DNA from: a virus
IMG/VR virus record: IMGVR_UViG_3300049043_000133
Location: 1 to 64,000 of that record
DNA: 64,000 nucleotides
Reading direction: 5' to 3' (one strand)
The notes below the pieces were generated by a model. It saw only the letters and a list, made by a program, of their open reading frames with translations. It was not told the origin of the DNA and did not search any database. Numbering within the stretch: the stretch's first letter is position 1; the number at the start of each line of letters is the position of its first letter. Both the position numbers and the translations under genes were made by a program. Below, piece after piece: positions 53,042-61,508 of this stretch.

Positions 53042-53173
53042 ATGACAACAGCAACGTATCGTGGTGTTAAATATAACGTCGAAGATCGTAAAATCAACGT
53101 TCTTCAACTTATCAAAGATCAAATTGAAAAAGAACAACGTCGTAAAGCGGCACAACTAGCATCACTTAGATGA
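53042..53173 (+). CDS. Small DUF4278-like protein downstream of riboswitch
   Basis: 43 residues, MTTATYRGVKYNVEDRKINV then a basic helix ending RRKAAQLASLR. TYRGVxYxV is the DUF4278 mark of cyanobacterial small proteins. Ribosome site AAAGGAG is 11 bases upstream. Probably the peptide controlled by the preceding RNA element. Confidence 0.65.
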   Translation: MTTATYRGVKYNVEDRKINVLQLIKDQIEKEQRRKAAQLASLR

Positions 53174-53179
53174 TACTTA

Positions 53180-53216
53180 GAGAGGGACTTGACTCCCTCT
53201 CTTTTTTGTCTATAAT
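53180..53216 (+). terminator. Terminator with a promoter folded into it
   Basis: Stem GAGAGGGA / TCCCTCTC followed by TTTTTT. The loop holds TTGACT (53189-53194), which with TATAAT at 53211-53216 (16-bp spacer) forms a promoter for the gene at 53240. Confidence 0.75.
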
Positions 53217-53239
53217 TACCTTTGTTGAGGTTGATAAAA

Positions 53240-53398
53240 ATGGATAAAGAAAAACTTAAGCTTATTGTAAAAAATCTTGAATCTTTAGTGAACTGTTTAA
53301 AATCAGAAGTTTATTCTGATACTTCCTCATATAAGTATGAAGAAATTGCTCCATATATAAATGATTACGACGAAGTATTTTATGAAGATGATGACTGA
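53240..53398 (+). CDS. Small acidic conserved protein
   Basis: 52 residues, MDKEKLKLIVKNLESLVNCL then a Tyr/Asp/Glu-rich tail ending VFYEDDD. Own promoter overlapping the preceding terminator. Function unknown. Confidence 0.5.
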   Translation: MDKEKLKLIVKNLESLVNCLKSEVYSDTSSYKYEEIAPYINDYDEVFYEDDD

Positions 53399-53407
53399 TA
53401 TTACAAC

Positions 53408-53452
53408 TGGTATTTATTTGTATAAATAATTATATAGTTTAAATAAATACCA
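53408..53452 (+). promoter_or_regulatory. Inverted repeat with late promoter in the loop, before HNH gene
   Basis: Perfect 12-bp arms TGGTATTTATTT (53408-53419) and AAATAAATACCA (53441-53452) with TATAAATA at 53421-53428 in the loop; ATG at 53455, two bases after the right arm. Confidence 0.8.
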
Positions 53453-53454
53453 AT

Positions 53455-53889
53455 ATGTCTAATTGGAAAATTATAAAAGAACTTGGAGTACGAACTTATT
53501 GTGGAAGAAATAGACCATACGTTATTGCAATCTGTCCTCATTGTAAAGAAGAAAAAGAAATAATGTATTATCATACAAGAAATAAATCTTGTGGATGTCT
53601 TAAAAAAGAAAGTGCTATAAAGAGGGGACAAAATCAAAGAACGGAAAATGGTCACATTAAATCTTTAATTACAAGATATAAAAAATCAGCAAAAGTAAGA
53701 AATATAGAATGGAACTTGAACTTTGATGATTTTTCTGTTATAGTAAAATCAAATTGCTTTTATTGTGGTAAAGAACCTAACTTAAGAAAGGGTAAAACTC
53801 AATACGGAAAAGTAATTCCTACAAATGGGATTGATAGAAAAATAAATTCTATTGGTTATATAAAAGAAAATTGTGTTCTATTGTATTGA
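53455..53889 (+). CDS. HNH endonuclease, apparently truncated
   Basis: 144 residues. N-terminal zinc-type motifs (AICPHCKEEKEI, KSCGCLKKES), then the HNH region CFYCGKEPNLRKG...NGIDRKINSIGYIKENC. The usual CxxCN end that should follow ENCV is cut off; a short stretch in another frame (LYCIDLQLNEF) resembles it, so an indel near 53880 may hide the end. It lies between a small gene and thyX, whose promoter overlaps its 3' end. Confidence 0.65.
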   Translation: MSNWKIIKELGVRTYCGRNRPYVIAICPHCKEEKEIMYYHTRNKSCGCLKKESAIKRGQNQRTENGHIKSLITRYKKSAKVRNIEWNLNFDDFSVIVKSNCFYCGKEPNLRKGKTQYGKVIPTNGIDRKINSIGYIKENCVLLY

Positions 53890-53913
53890 CTTGCAATTAA
53901 ATGAATTTATGAT
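53886..53913 (+). promoter_or_regulatory. Sigma-70-type promoter for thyX
   Basis: TTGACT at 53886-53891, 16-bp spacer, TATGAT at 53908-53913, overlapping the stop of the HNH gene. Confidence 0.65.
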
Positions 53914-53980
53914 ACGACCTAGAAGCTTTAAAACTCATATAGTGTTAAAATCCATGAAAATGCTGGAAGAATTTGAATCT

Positions 53981-54685
53981 ATGAAACCTGAAGTCAAGTT
54001 TATATCTGCTACACCTGATGCAGTAAAGCATATGTATCGCAAGAGTTTCAAATCCAACAGAATGAAAACTCTACTCTTTGCAGGACTACTTAAGTATTGT
54101 ATTCAGCATCAACATTGGAGTCAATCTTTGAACAGATCTTCACTGACTGTTGAAATTAATACTACAAGAGGCATTGCAGCACAAATTTTGAGGCATCGTA
54201 GTTTTACCTTTCAAGAGTTTTCTCAACGATATGCTGATACTGGGCTTTTAAGTAAATCAATTCCTCTCCCCGAACTTCGTCGGCAAGATACTAAAAATCG
54301 TCAAAATAGTATTGATGATATCCCTGATTATTTAAAACTGGTTTTGCTTGAAGATATTCGTGTGCTTTTTGAACACTCTCAGAGCATCTACAATCGTCTT
54401 CTAGATAAGGGTGTGGCAAAAGAGTGTGCAAGGTTTGTACTGCCCTTAGCAACTCCCACAAGACTGTATATGACGGGTTCTGTGCGTTCTTGGATTCATT
54501 ATATTGATTTGCGTTCAGCACACGGAACTCAAAAAGAACATATGGAGATTGCAGAAGCAATTCGTTGTATCTTTACCTGCCAGTTTCCTGCTGTATCTGA
54601 AGCACTTGGATGGACTAGAGAAACTGTCCAGAGTGTATGGATGCCCCATCTATCACTCTCGAATAAATATTTCCGTTATAATTGA
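53981..54685 (+). CDS. thyX: Flavin-dependent thymidylate synthase
   Basis: About 235 residues from MKPEVKFISATPDAVKHM (start 53981). The ThyX signature RHRSFTFQEFSQRY (RHRx7S) is at 54195-54236, with EINTTRGIAAQIL before it and TPTRLYMTG and SWIHYIDLRSAHGTQ after. Two compensating indels garble residues about 19-38 (ARVSNPT... in another frame). Makes dTMP using FAD and folate. Confidence 0.93.
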   Translation: MKPEVKFISATPDAVKHMYRKSFKSNRMKTLLFAGLLKYCIQHQHWSQSLNRSSLTVEINTTRGIAAQILRHRSFTFQEFSQRYADTGLLSKSIPLPELRRQDTKNRQNSIDDIPDYLKLVLLEDIRVLFEHSQSIYNRLLDKGVAKECARFVLPLATPTRLYMTGSVRSWIHYIDLRSAHGTQKEHMEIAEAIRCIFTCQFPAVSEALGWTRETVQSVWMPHLSLSNKYFRYN

Positions 54686-54691
54686 TATTAC

Positions 54692-54941
54692 ATGGCAACA
54701 TACCCTGTTTACAATAAAGTTACTGGTGAACAAAAAGAAGTGACAATGAGTGTTCACGATTGGGAACAATGGAAAAAAGACAATACTGATTGGGATAGAG
54801 ACTGGAGTGATCCTTCAACTTGTCCTTCTGCTGCTGAGGTTGGAGAAGTTTACTGATAGACTTAAAAAATCTCATCCTGGATGGAACGAAATTTTACACA
54901 AAGCATCAAAGGCTCCTGGATCCAAAGTAAAACCCGTTTAG
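54692..54941 (+). CDS. Small conserved cyanophage protein (frameshifted)
   Basis: Starts MATYPVYNKVTGEQKEVTMS, includes HDWEQWKKDNTDWDRDW and CPSAAEVGEVY, and after an indel near 54855 continues DRLKKSHPGWNEILHKASKA to GSKVKPV. The DW-rich part resembles small zinc-ribbon-associated phage proteins but only one Cys is present. Precedes phoH by a few bases. Confidence 0.55.
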
Positions 54942-54947
54942 AAAGAA

Positions 54948-55703
54948 ATGCCAAGAAAAAGAAATCAACCAGCATCTCCAGTTCCTTTCGGTATGAGCAA
55001 TAAGCAAATGAAACGCAAAAAACCAATTAATTTAGATTTGATGAGAGACATTGAACCTCTCACTGATAATCAAGAAGAATTTTTTAGATCTTACCGATTG
55101 GATAAAAACATTGTTGCTTATGGATGTGCAGGAACTGGTAAGACCTTTATTGCTCTTTATAATGCTCTTCAGGACGTTTTAGATGAAAAGTCCCCCTATG
55201 AAAAGATTTACATTGTTCGTTCATTAGTTGCTACAAGAGAGATTGGTTTCCTTCCTGGAGATCACGAAGATAAATCTTCACTTTACCAAATTCCATATAA
55301 GAATATGGTAAAGTATATGTTTGAGATGCCAGACGATTCCAGTTTTGAGATGCTGTATGGTAATCTTAAAACTCAAGGTACGATTAGTTTTTGGAGCACA
55401 TCATTCATTCGTGGAACAACTTTAGATAATTCAATTATCATCGTAGATGAATTTCAAAACTTGAATTTTCATGAACTTGATAGTATCATTACTCGTGTAG
55501 GAGAAAATAGTAAAATTATATTCTGTGGAGATGCAACACAATCTGATTTGATCAGAACAAATGAGAAGAATGGCATCGTTGATTTTATGAGAGTTCTTCG
55601 TATCATGCCTTCAATTGATATTATTGAGTTTGGTGTTGATGATATTGTAAGAAGTGGTTTAGTTAAAGAGTATATTCTTGCAAAAATGGAAGTGGGTGTA
55701 TGA
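54948..55703 (+). CDS. phoH: PhoH-like ATPase
   Basis: 251 residues. Walker A GCAGTGKT at about residue 63, Walker B SIIIVDEFQN, and CGDATQSDL, all typical of phage PhoH. A P-loop ATPase of RNA-helicase-like fold; used as a marker gene for marine phages. Overlaps the exonuclease gene by four bases. Confidence 0.93.
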   Translation: MPRKRNQPASPVPFGMSNKQMKRKKPINLDLMRDIEPLTDNQEEFFRSYRLDKNIVAYGCAGTGKTFIALYNALQDVLDEKSPYEKIYIVRSLVATREIGFLPGDHEDKSSLYQIPYKNMVKYMFEMPDDSSFEMLYGNLKTQGTISFWSTSFIRGTTLDNSIIIVDEFQNLNFHELDSIITRVGENSKIIFCGDATQSDLIRTNEKNGIVDFMRVLRIMPSIDIIEFGVDDIVRSGLVKEYILAKMEVGV

Positions 55704-56379
55704 GTTTTATTCATCATAATTTTTTAGGTGAGCTTGAATTAGAAAAGAAAGAGCAGAACGGCATCCGTCTCTATAATCTTCCCAATGGAGATTGGGTGCC
55801 TTCTATTACATCAGTTACCTCCTTTTATAATCGTCAAATCTTTGCGGATTGGAGAAAACGTAAAGGACTTGAAGAAGCAAATCGTATCACTAAAAGAGCA
55901 ACAGCACGAGGAACTGATTTCCACCAAGTTTGTCAGGACTATCTTGAAAATAAAGAACTGAACTGGGATGATTATCAACCCCTAACAAAGTTTATGTTTT
56001 ATCACCTCAAACCAGAACTTGATAAAATAAATAATATTCATGCAATTGAAAGAACTTTATATTCACAGTACTACGGACTTGCGGCCGAGTTGATTGTATT
56101 GCAGAATACGAAGGAGAACTTGCTGTTATTGACTTCAAAACTTCAGATAAAATCAAACCAGAAGAGTGGATTGAAAACTATTTCGTTCAAGAAATGTTTT
56201 ATGCTGCTGCTTATTATGAGCTCACTGAAAAACCTATTAAAAAATTAATTACATTGATGGTCACTCCTGGCGGAGAAGTTAAAGTATTTGACAAAAGAAA
56301 CAAAGGGGATTATATTAAGTTATTAGTCCGATATATCAAAGAATTTGTACATCACAATACTGGGTCAGATGGAAAATGA
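55700..56379 (+). CDS. PD-(D/E)XK exonuclease (frameshifted)
   Basis: About 226 residues. An N-terminal region (LPNGDWVPSITSVTSFYNRQ, RGTDFHQVCQDYL) is followed, after an indel near 56085, by GRVDCIAEYEGELAVIDFKT, the D...DxK nuclease core of RecB/Cas4-like exonucleases, then YFVQEMFYAAAYY. Probably processes DNA ends in recombination, next to phoH and gp59. Confidence 0.82.
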
Positions 56380-56626
56380 ATTAGAGAAAGCATTAGAAGA
56401 TAAGTTCTTTTGTCCATCAAAGTTTGCACAAGAAATTGAATCTCTTGTTCATACAAATGAGGATATGAACTATATTGATGCCATTATTCATTTCTGCGAA
56501 AAGAATAGCATTGATGTTGAGTCTGTTCCTAAGTTGATTTCCAAACCATTGAAAGAAAAAATTAAGTATGAAGCAATGGAACTTAATTTCCTTAAAAAAA
56601 CTTCCCGTGCTAAATTAGTATTTTGA
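56369..56626 (+). CDS. 33: Late transcription coactivator gp33-like
   Basis: 85 residues from ATG 56369. FAQEIESLVHTNEDMNYIDA, FCEKNSIDVESVPKLISKPL and EKIKYEAMELNFLKK follow the layout of T4 gp33 (helices that bind RNA polymerase and gp45). Would link the sliding clamp to late promoters of the TATAAATA type found in this genome. Overlaps the exonuclease stop. Confidence 0.78.
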   Translation: MENELEKALEDKFFCPSKFAQEIESLVHTNEDMNYIDAIIHFCEKNSIDVESVPKLISKPLKEKIKYEAMELNFLKKTSRAKLVF

Positions 56627-57223
56627 ATGATGCCTTTTGATGCATATCGTGAATATCTTGCTCTAAAGAATCACTTTACAAAAGATAGTTATGACTACTT
56701 TAAGTATTGTGGTAAAAGTCGTGCAACGGTTCAATCTTTTTACAAACGTCGTGACAGATTTTGGTTTGAAAAAATTGCAAGGCAAAAAACAGATCAAGAA
56801 GTTGTAGATTTTTTTGTATCTAACTTTATTACCTGCACAGATCCAAGTAAACTTTGGATTGGAGAAATGATACGAGAAGGTGATCAAAGATACGAAGAAT
56901 GGAAGAAAAAAAATCAATCACTTTCTTATATTTTTAAACAAGAAACTCAAAGTTTATTTGAGGGTAAAAAAGTTGATGAAGTTTTTAAATGCTCTAAAGG
57001 ACATCCTCTAATACTTAAAAACTTTTTGAGTGGAAATATAAGTCTAGAAACCCTAGTGATTTATGATAAAATATTTTTGTTTGGAAAGAATTTTGATAAG
57101 AAACTTCAAGATCCTGTGTGGGAATCTGTAAGTATGAAAATGAAAAAGTATTCTCCTTTCATACATATAGATGTACAACGTTATAAAAGTATTTTAAAAG
57201 AAATTATTTTGGGGGATCGATGA
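56627..57223 (+). CDS. 59: Helicase loader gp59
   Basis: 198 residues. FDAYREYLALKNHFTKDSYD and YFKYCGKSR at the N-terminus are typical of gp59, the branched-DNA-binding loader that places gp41 on gp32-coated DNA. Basic and aromatic-rich. Overlaps the next gene by four bases. Confidence 0.87.
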   Translation: MMPFDAYREYLALKNHFTKDSYDYFKYCGKSRATVQSFYKRRDRFWFEKIARQKTDQEVVDFFVSNFITCTDPSKLWIGEMIREGDQRYEEWKKKNQSLSYIFKQETQSLFEGKKVDEVFKCSKGHPLILKNFLSGNISLETLVIYDKIFLFGKNFDKKLQDPVWESVSMKMKKYSPFIHIDVQRYKSILKEIILGDR

Positions 57224-57565
57224 GTTTTTTTAAATCTGAAGTCGTCCGTGCTGAGATGGCAGAAATTAGTGAATTGCAAGAGGACGTTTATCAAAATGTC
57301 TTTAAGTTCTCCACGATGTCAAAAGAAGAACAACTTAATCATGTAAAAACTCTTGAAAAACTTCTTGAAAAACAAAAAGTTCTTTACACCAGATTAAGTT
57401 TATCTGATGATCCTGAAGCAGTTGCAATGAAAGAAAAAATTTCTGAATCTGCACTCAATGATGGGACTTCCCCAAAATGTGGATATGAATGTTATTTTTA
57501 ATAATATGTCAAGAATGTTGGATATTATGAAAGAACAAATTGACAAGACAGGTTCCGACCTGTAG
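57220..57565 (+). CDS. DUF1825-like conserved protein (frameshifted)
   Basis: About 114 residues. MSFFKSEVVRAEMAEISELQ, EKLLEKQKVLYTRLSLSDDP and, after an indel near 57460, MMGLPQNVDMNVIFNNMSRM. Similar small helical proteins occur in cyanobacteria and all T4-like cyanophages, always upstream of gp32. Function unknown. Its stop codon lies in the gp32 promoter. Confidence 0.7.
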
Positions 57566-57568
57566 AAT
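57540..57568 (+). promoter_or_regulatory. Sigma-70-type promoter for gp32
   Basis: TTGACA at 57540-57545, 17-bp spacer, TAGAAT at 57563-57568. The spacer contains the dyad CAGGT-TCCG-ACCTG, and the TAG of the -10 box is the stop codon of the gene upstream. Confidence 0.78.
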
Positions 57569-57614
57569 AACGAAGTACACAAAAGCCAAATCCGTACAAA
57601 TACGAGGTAATCTA

Positions 57615-58550
57615 ATGTCTTTTAAAGATCTTAAGAAACAGTCTTCTCTTGGTTCCCTGACTCAAAAACTGGTGAAGGAAGTAGAGAAGATGAGTACAAC
57701 TTCTGGGGGTGCTGATGAGCGTCTCTGGAAACCTGAAATGGACAAAACTGGTAATGGTTTTGCAGTCATTCGTTTTCTTCCTGCTCCTGAAGGTGAAGAA
57801 CTTCCCTGGGCAAAAATGTATTCTCACGCATTCCAAGGTCCTGGTGGATGGTATATTGAGAACAGTCTGACTACAATTGGTCAGAAAGATCCTCTTGGAG
57901 AATATAATCGTGAACTATGGAACAGTGGAACTGAAACGAATAAGGAAACTGTTCGTAAGCAGAAGCGTAAACTGTCCTACTATAGTAACATCTATGTTGT
58001 GAAGGATCCCACTAATCCTCAAAACGAAGGTAAAGTCTTTCTGTTTAAGTATGGAAAGAAAATCTTTGATAAGATTATGGAAGCGATGCAACCTGAATTT
58101 GAGGATGAAACTCCTATCAATCCTTTTGATTTCTGGCAAGGTGCAAACTTCAAACTGAAGATTGTGAAGAAGGATGGTTATTGGAACTATGATAAGTCTG
58201 AGTTTGGTTCTGTAGAACCTCTGCTGGACGATGATGATGCCCTGGAAGCAATCTGGAAGAAAGAGTATTCTCTTGCTGCTGTGACTGCTCCTGATCAATT
58301 CAAGTCCTATGATGAACTTGAAAAGCGTCTGAAGTATGTTCTTGGGCAAAAAGGTTCTTCTCGTTCTTCTGTTGAAGAAGAAACTGAGTATGATGATTAC
58401 TCTGAGAACAATGTTGAGAGTACTGTTGTAAAAGAACTTGAAGAGTCTTACGCTCGTTCTAAGTCCCCTTCACTTCCAGTTGTTACAAAAGAAGTTGATG
58501 ACGATGAGGATGATGCTCTTGCATACTTCTCTCGTCTCGCAGAAGAGTGA
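57615..58550 (+). CDS. 32: Single-stranded DNA-binding protein gp32
   Basis: 311 residues from MSFKDLKKQSSLGSLTQKL. Basic LAST-like N-terminus, OB-fold core (FAVIRFLPAPEGEELPWAKM, SNIYVVKDPTNPQNEGKVFL, FDFWQGANFKLKI) and an acidic C-terminal tail (EVDDDEDDALAYF). The Cys/His residues of the T4 zinc finger are absent, as in other cyanophage gp32. Coordinates replication and recombination proteins. Confidence 0.93.
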   Translation: MSFKDLKKQSSLGSLTQKLVKEVEKMSTTSGGADERLWKPEMDKTGNGFAVIRFLPAPEGEELPWAKMYSHAFQGPGGWYIENSLTTIGQKDPLGEYNRELWNSGTETNKETVRKQKRKLSYYSNIYVVKDPTNPQNEGKVFLFKYGKKIFDKIMEAMQPEFEDETPINPFDFWQGANFKLKIVKKDGYWNYDKSEFGSVEPLLDDDDALEAIWKKEYSLAAVTAPDQFKSYDELEKRLKYVLGQKGSSRSSVEEETEYDDYSENNVESTVVKELEESYARSKSPSLPVVTKEVDDDEDDALAYFSRLAEE

Positions 58551-58582
58551 TTAAGAATATAGTTTAATATTATCTGCTCTTT

Positions 58583-59220
58583 TCAGGTCCTCACTAACAT
58601 ACTGTGAGGACCCTTTTTATATGGCATAATATCTTCCATATCATTGAGAACAATATTTAAGTATTGTGATTTAAGGAGAAAGATATTTCTCTTATCATTC
58701 TCTAATTTTTCTTCATACTCATAGTTGGTAACGGGAGACTGCAATATTTCCTGTATCAATTTGCTGATCTATAAAGTAATCATAAAAACTTACAGAATAA
58801 CTTGAAGGAACTTGCAATTCAGATGGAACAATTACAACACCTTGACTGTTTTTGACTTCTACTGTTTCGTAATGATGAATGCCACCATACAAGGTATCAT
58901 AGTTTCCATACTTTGATAGCATTAGATCATCAAATTGTTGTTGGGGTAATGGCCATTCTGTTTGAATATTAACAATATTATTACAAAGAAGAACTAACCA
59001 ATCAAGTGTAGAATCGTTATAAACTTCATAAGCAACATTATCTGGACGATCATTACCTTTGATTTGATATTTGGTGAAGAATGCTAAGTCTTGAAAAATA
59101 TCCTCTCTAAGTTTTCCTTTTTAAATAAGTTTTTAAGTGGAGCATAGTCTCCAATCTTAGAGTTTGGAAGTCTGCTAACGTATTCGAAGTTTGGAACTTG
59201 GCGGAAGTAACTTGGCATTT
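58583..59220 (-). CDS. 53: Baseplate wedge protein gp53 (frameshifted)
   Basis: About 210 residues: MPSYFRQVPNFEYVSRLPNS, IFQDLAFFTKYQIKGNDRPD, VAYEVYNDSTLDWLVLLCNN and a C-terminal part with YEYEEKLENDKRNIFLLKSQ. The LDWLVLLCNN pattern corresponds to the YWVLLMCN element of T4 gp53. Indels near 58730 and 59115 break the frame. Its start overlaps the stop of gp48. Last gene of a minus-strand late operon. Confidence 0.8.
58586..58618 (+). terminator. Rho-independent terminator after gp32
   Basis: Stem GGTCCTCAC / GTGAGGACC with CTTTTT. It overlaps the 3' end of the convergent gp53 gene on the other strand. Confidence 0.85.
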
Positions 59221-60649
59221 TAGTATCCTATAAAATTGTCTTTATCTGTATCAAGTTCACTATAATCATCGTCATAAATTGGTTCAAGTTCTTGGAATGT
59301 TAAATCAAGTTGATAGGAGACCATTGCCCCATCTTTGAAAGACATATAGGTCCCTTCTGGAGTGTAATTTACATTACAATTTGTCAAGGCACACTCTTTA
59401 AATTTATTTAAGTATGGATGACTTTTATCTCTTAAAAATATAAGAAATTGCAAAAGTATGAGGTGTCTGTAATAAAAATGAAGAAGCAGATCTTTTTACT
59501 GACATTGATTGCTTAAATGCTCTGATAATTTTTTTAACTACTTTTGCCTCTTCGCCTGAACGTGGTGATAATCTAAAACTAAAAGAAAATTGACGAAGAT
59601 CTGGAGAATTGAAAAGTAATTCTAAGTTTGGATTGATTATGGCACCAAATTGTCTTTGCATTAATCCTTCTGCACCAATAGCACCTTCTGCCAATTTTCC
59701 AATTATTGCAGTTCTAACTCCACTAGTCTCTTTTGCCAGCTGCTGTTGTTTGACGTTTAAATTCGGCACCAATATCTCCTCCGGTTATTCCTGTCAGTAA
59801 ATAATTTCCCCAATGCTTGATCTAAATCAGATAATTTTAAATCTGACCAACTTACTCGATTCTATCAGATATTCCTCCAGGAATTGGTAATACTATAGTT
59901 CCTATTCTTTGTCTATCTTTAATACCTGGTTTTTTATCTTCTATAATTACTCTACGCAGATCTCTATTTCCCTGTCCAAATCCTTTGAGACCTGATTGTT
60001 GATACTTTATAATTGAAAATTTAATACAATCTTGGTATTCACGATTTGTAACTCCAATCTGGATATGACAATCGTGAGTGTTCTAATCCGTAATTGTCTC
60101 TTGACTTTATTGTCTTTAAATCCTTATTGATAAAATTAAGTTGTGTTTCATCTAATGCACCTTGGAAGTCGTTTCCAGTTCCTGTTGCATGCTACTTTTC
60201 CAAGTTGCTAATTGGTTAATTGTTTGTCTGGTAGTATCCTGCTTAATTTTGCGTCTATATTTGCTGCGATTTTGTGTTGTTGATTTAATATTACCATCGG
60301 ATTTATAGTGAAGCAAGCTTGATCTGAATTGTATTATTGACTTTTGCTTTGAATCTATTCTGAATTCAAGTTTTCCACCATCAGTTGATGTTGCCAATGC
60401 TCTTGGTGTTGATACAGTTCCTCCAGATACTGTGTCTTGTACAAGTTAATTTGATGATTCAAGTTCCATTTCTACTATTGCATTTAGTATCTATTAATGT
60501 TGTTACTTTTAGTATTAAGTGTCTTTGTCAATGTAGTAATTTACTTATATTTGCATCCATCATGATTGTCCATTATTGACTGCGCATCAAACTCTCTCCT
60601 CATTTACAAGAAGATTACTCATCTCAATTTTTTGTAGAGTGTGAGACAT
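59220..60649 (-). CDS. 48: Baseplate tail-tube cap gp48-like (strongly frameshifted)
   Basis: C-terminal part is clear: PDLRQFSFSFRLSPRSGEEA, KKIIRAFKQSMSVKRSASSF, HPYLNKFKECALTNCNVNYT and DGAMVSYQLDLTFQELEPIY, the pattern of T4 gp48 in cyanophages. Upstream (59.8-60.6 kb) coding stretches such as REYQDCIKFSIIKYQQSGLK, RDLRRVIIEDKKPGIKDRQR and FQGALDETQLNFINKDLKTI occur in shifting frames. The first ATG, MSHTLQKIEMSNLL at 60649, may belong to a separate small gene. Confidence 0.6.
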
Positions 60650-60658
60650 TGATAAGGA

Positions 60659-60670
60659 GTTTTTATTTAT
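60659..60670 (-). promoter_or_regulatory. Minus-strand late promoter-like AATAAATA
   Basis: Reads CTAAATAAATA on the minus strand just upstream of the gp48-region start and at the end of the preceding gene. Confidence 0.45.
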
Positions 60671-61055
60671 TTAGACGAAATTTTCCATACTGTAAAGCAA
60701 TCAATTCATCAAGTTCTTCGTACTTAACAACGTGAAGTTGTCCTGCTACTTCTTCCCAGGTGTAATTTCTATACTTTCTCCAGTGAAAATTAATACCTCT
60801 AAATCCCCATCTTTGAATTTCGGTACAGGCAATTAATGGATGTTGATCATATTCTATTCCTGGTGTTTTTGCATTATAGACAAATGTATAATACTTTCCA
60901 ACTTCAGGTGTCCAAGTTTTTTCTATAAAGATCTCCATAATCAATATCATAATTTCTTCGGGATCTTTAATATTACCTTTACTAATTTGTCGTTTAAGTT
61001 CTCTAACTTTTGCTGTTGATCCGGTTTGAATATATTGACCAAAACCTTCTGCCAT
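60663..61055 (-). CDS. Conserved virion-associated protein
   Basis: 130 residues. KYYTFVYNAKTPGIEYDQHP, ACTEIQRWGFRGINFHWRKY and TWEEVAGQLHVV form a pattern seen near tail and head-completion genes of T4-like cyanophages. Its start overlaps the gp4 stop by one base. The position corresponds to T4 gene order near 4-53-5, but it is not recognisably T4 gp53 or gp5. Confidence 0.55.
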   Translation of the reverse strand: MAEGFGQYIQTGSTAKVRELKRQISKGNIKDPEEIMILIMEIFIEKTWTPEVGKYYTFVYNAKTPGIEYDQHPLIACTEIQRWGFRGINFHWRKYRNYTWEEVAGQLHVVKYEELDELIALQYGKFRLNK

Positions 61056-61508
61056 TATTTGATACCTAATTCTTTTTCTGTGATCACAATAAACTCAAGC
61101 ATTCTATCTGCACACCATTCCTTTGCTGCTTTCCACTTTGATTGATTCACTGCATAAGTATTCACTTCATTAATATATGTTTTAGTTTTCCTTTTTCCCT
61201 GAACAGGTGGAACTGTTTGTCTCTTTCTGGTTTTATTTCTATTACATACTTTTGAACTTTATTGTTACTTTCAAGAACTTCAATAATAAAGTCTGGAAAA
61301 TATCTACATATTTTTTGTTTTACTGGATTAAAATAAGGGATGCAAAATTCTTCGGATCCATATCTTAATATATTTGGAGGATCTATCACACCATTGCATA
61401 AACTTTAGTTCCCAACTACTTCTGTACACTATGTTTTGTGGGTTTCCAATATATTTTCTGAATTTCTTGGGTAAAAAATCCTTGATGATATTTTGAATCA
61501 CGTGGCAT
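61055..61508 (-). CDS. 4: Head completion protein gp4 (frameshifted)
   Basis: About 150 residues: MPRDSKYHQGFFT, KYIGNPQNIVYRSSWELKFM (QWCD next), YGSEEFCIPYFNPVKQKICR, YFPDFIIEVL, YVIEIKPE, and KTYINEVNTYAVNQSKWKAA...FIVITEKELG. These match T4 gp4, a nuclease-like protein (D...ExK in DFIIEV..YVIEIKP) that finishes heads after packaging. Broken by several indels. Overlaps the NUMOD gene's end by 11 bases. Confidence 0.82.
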
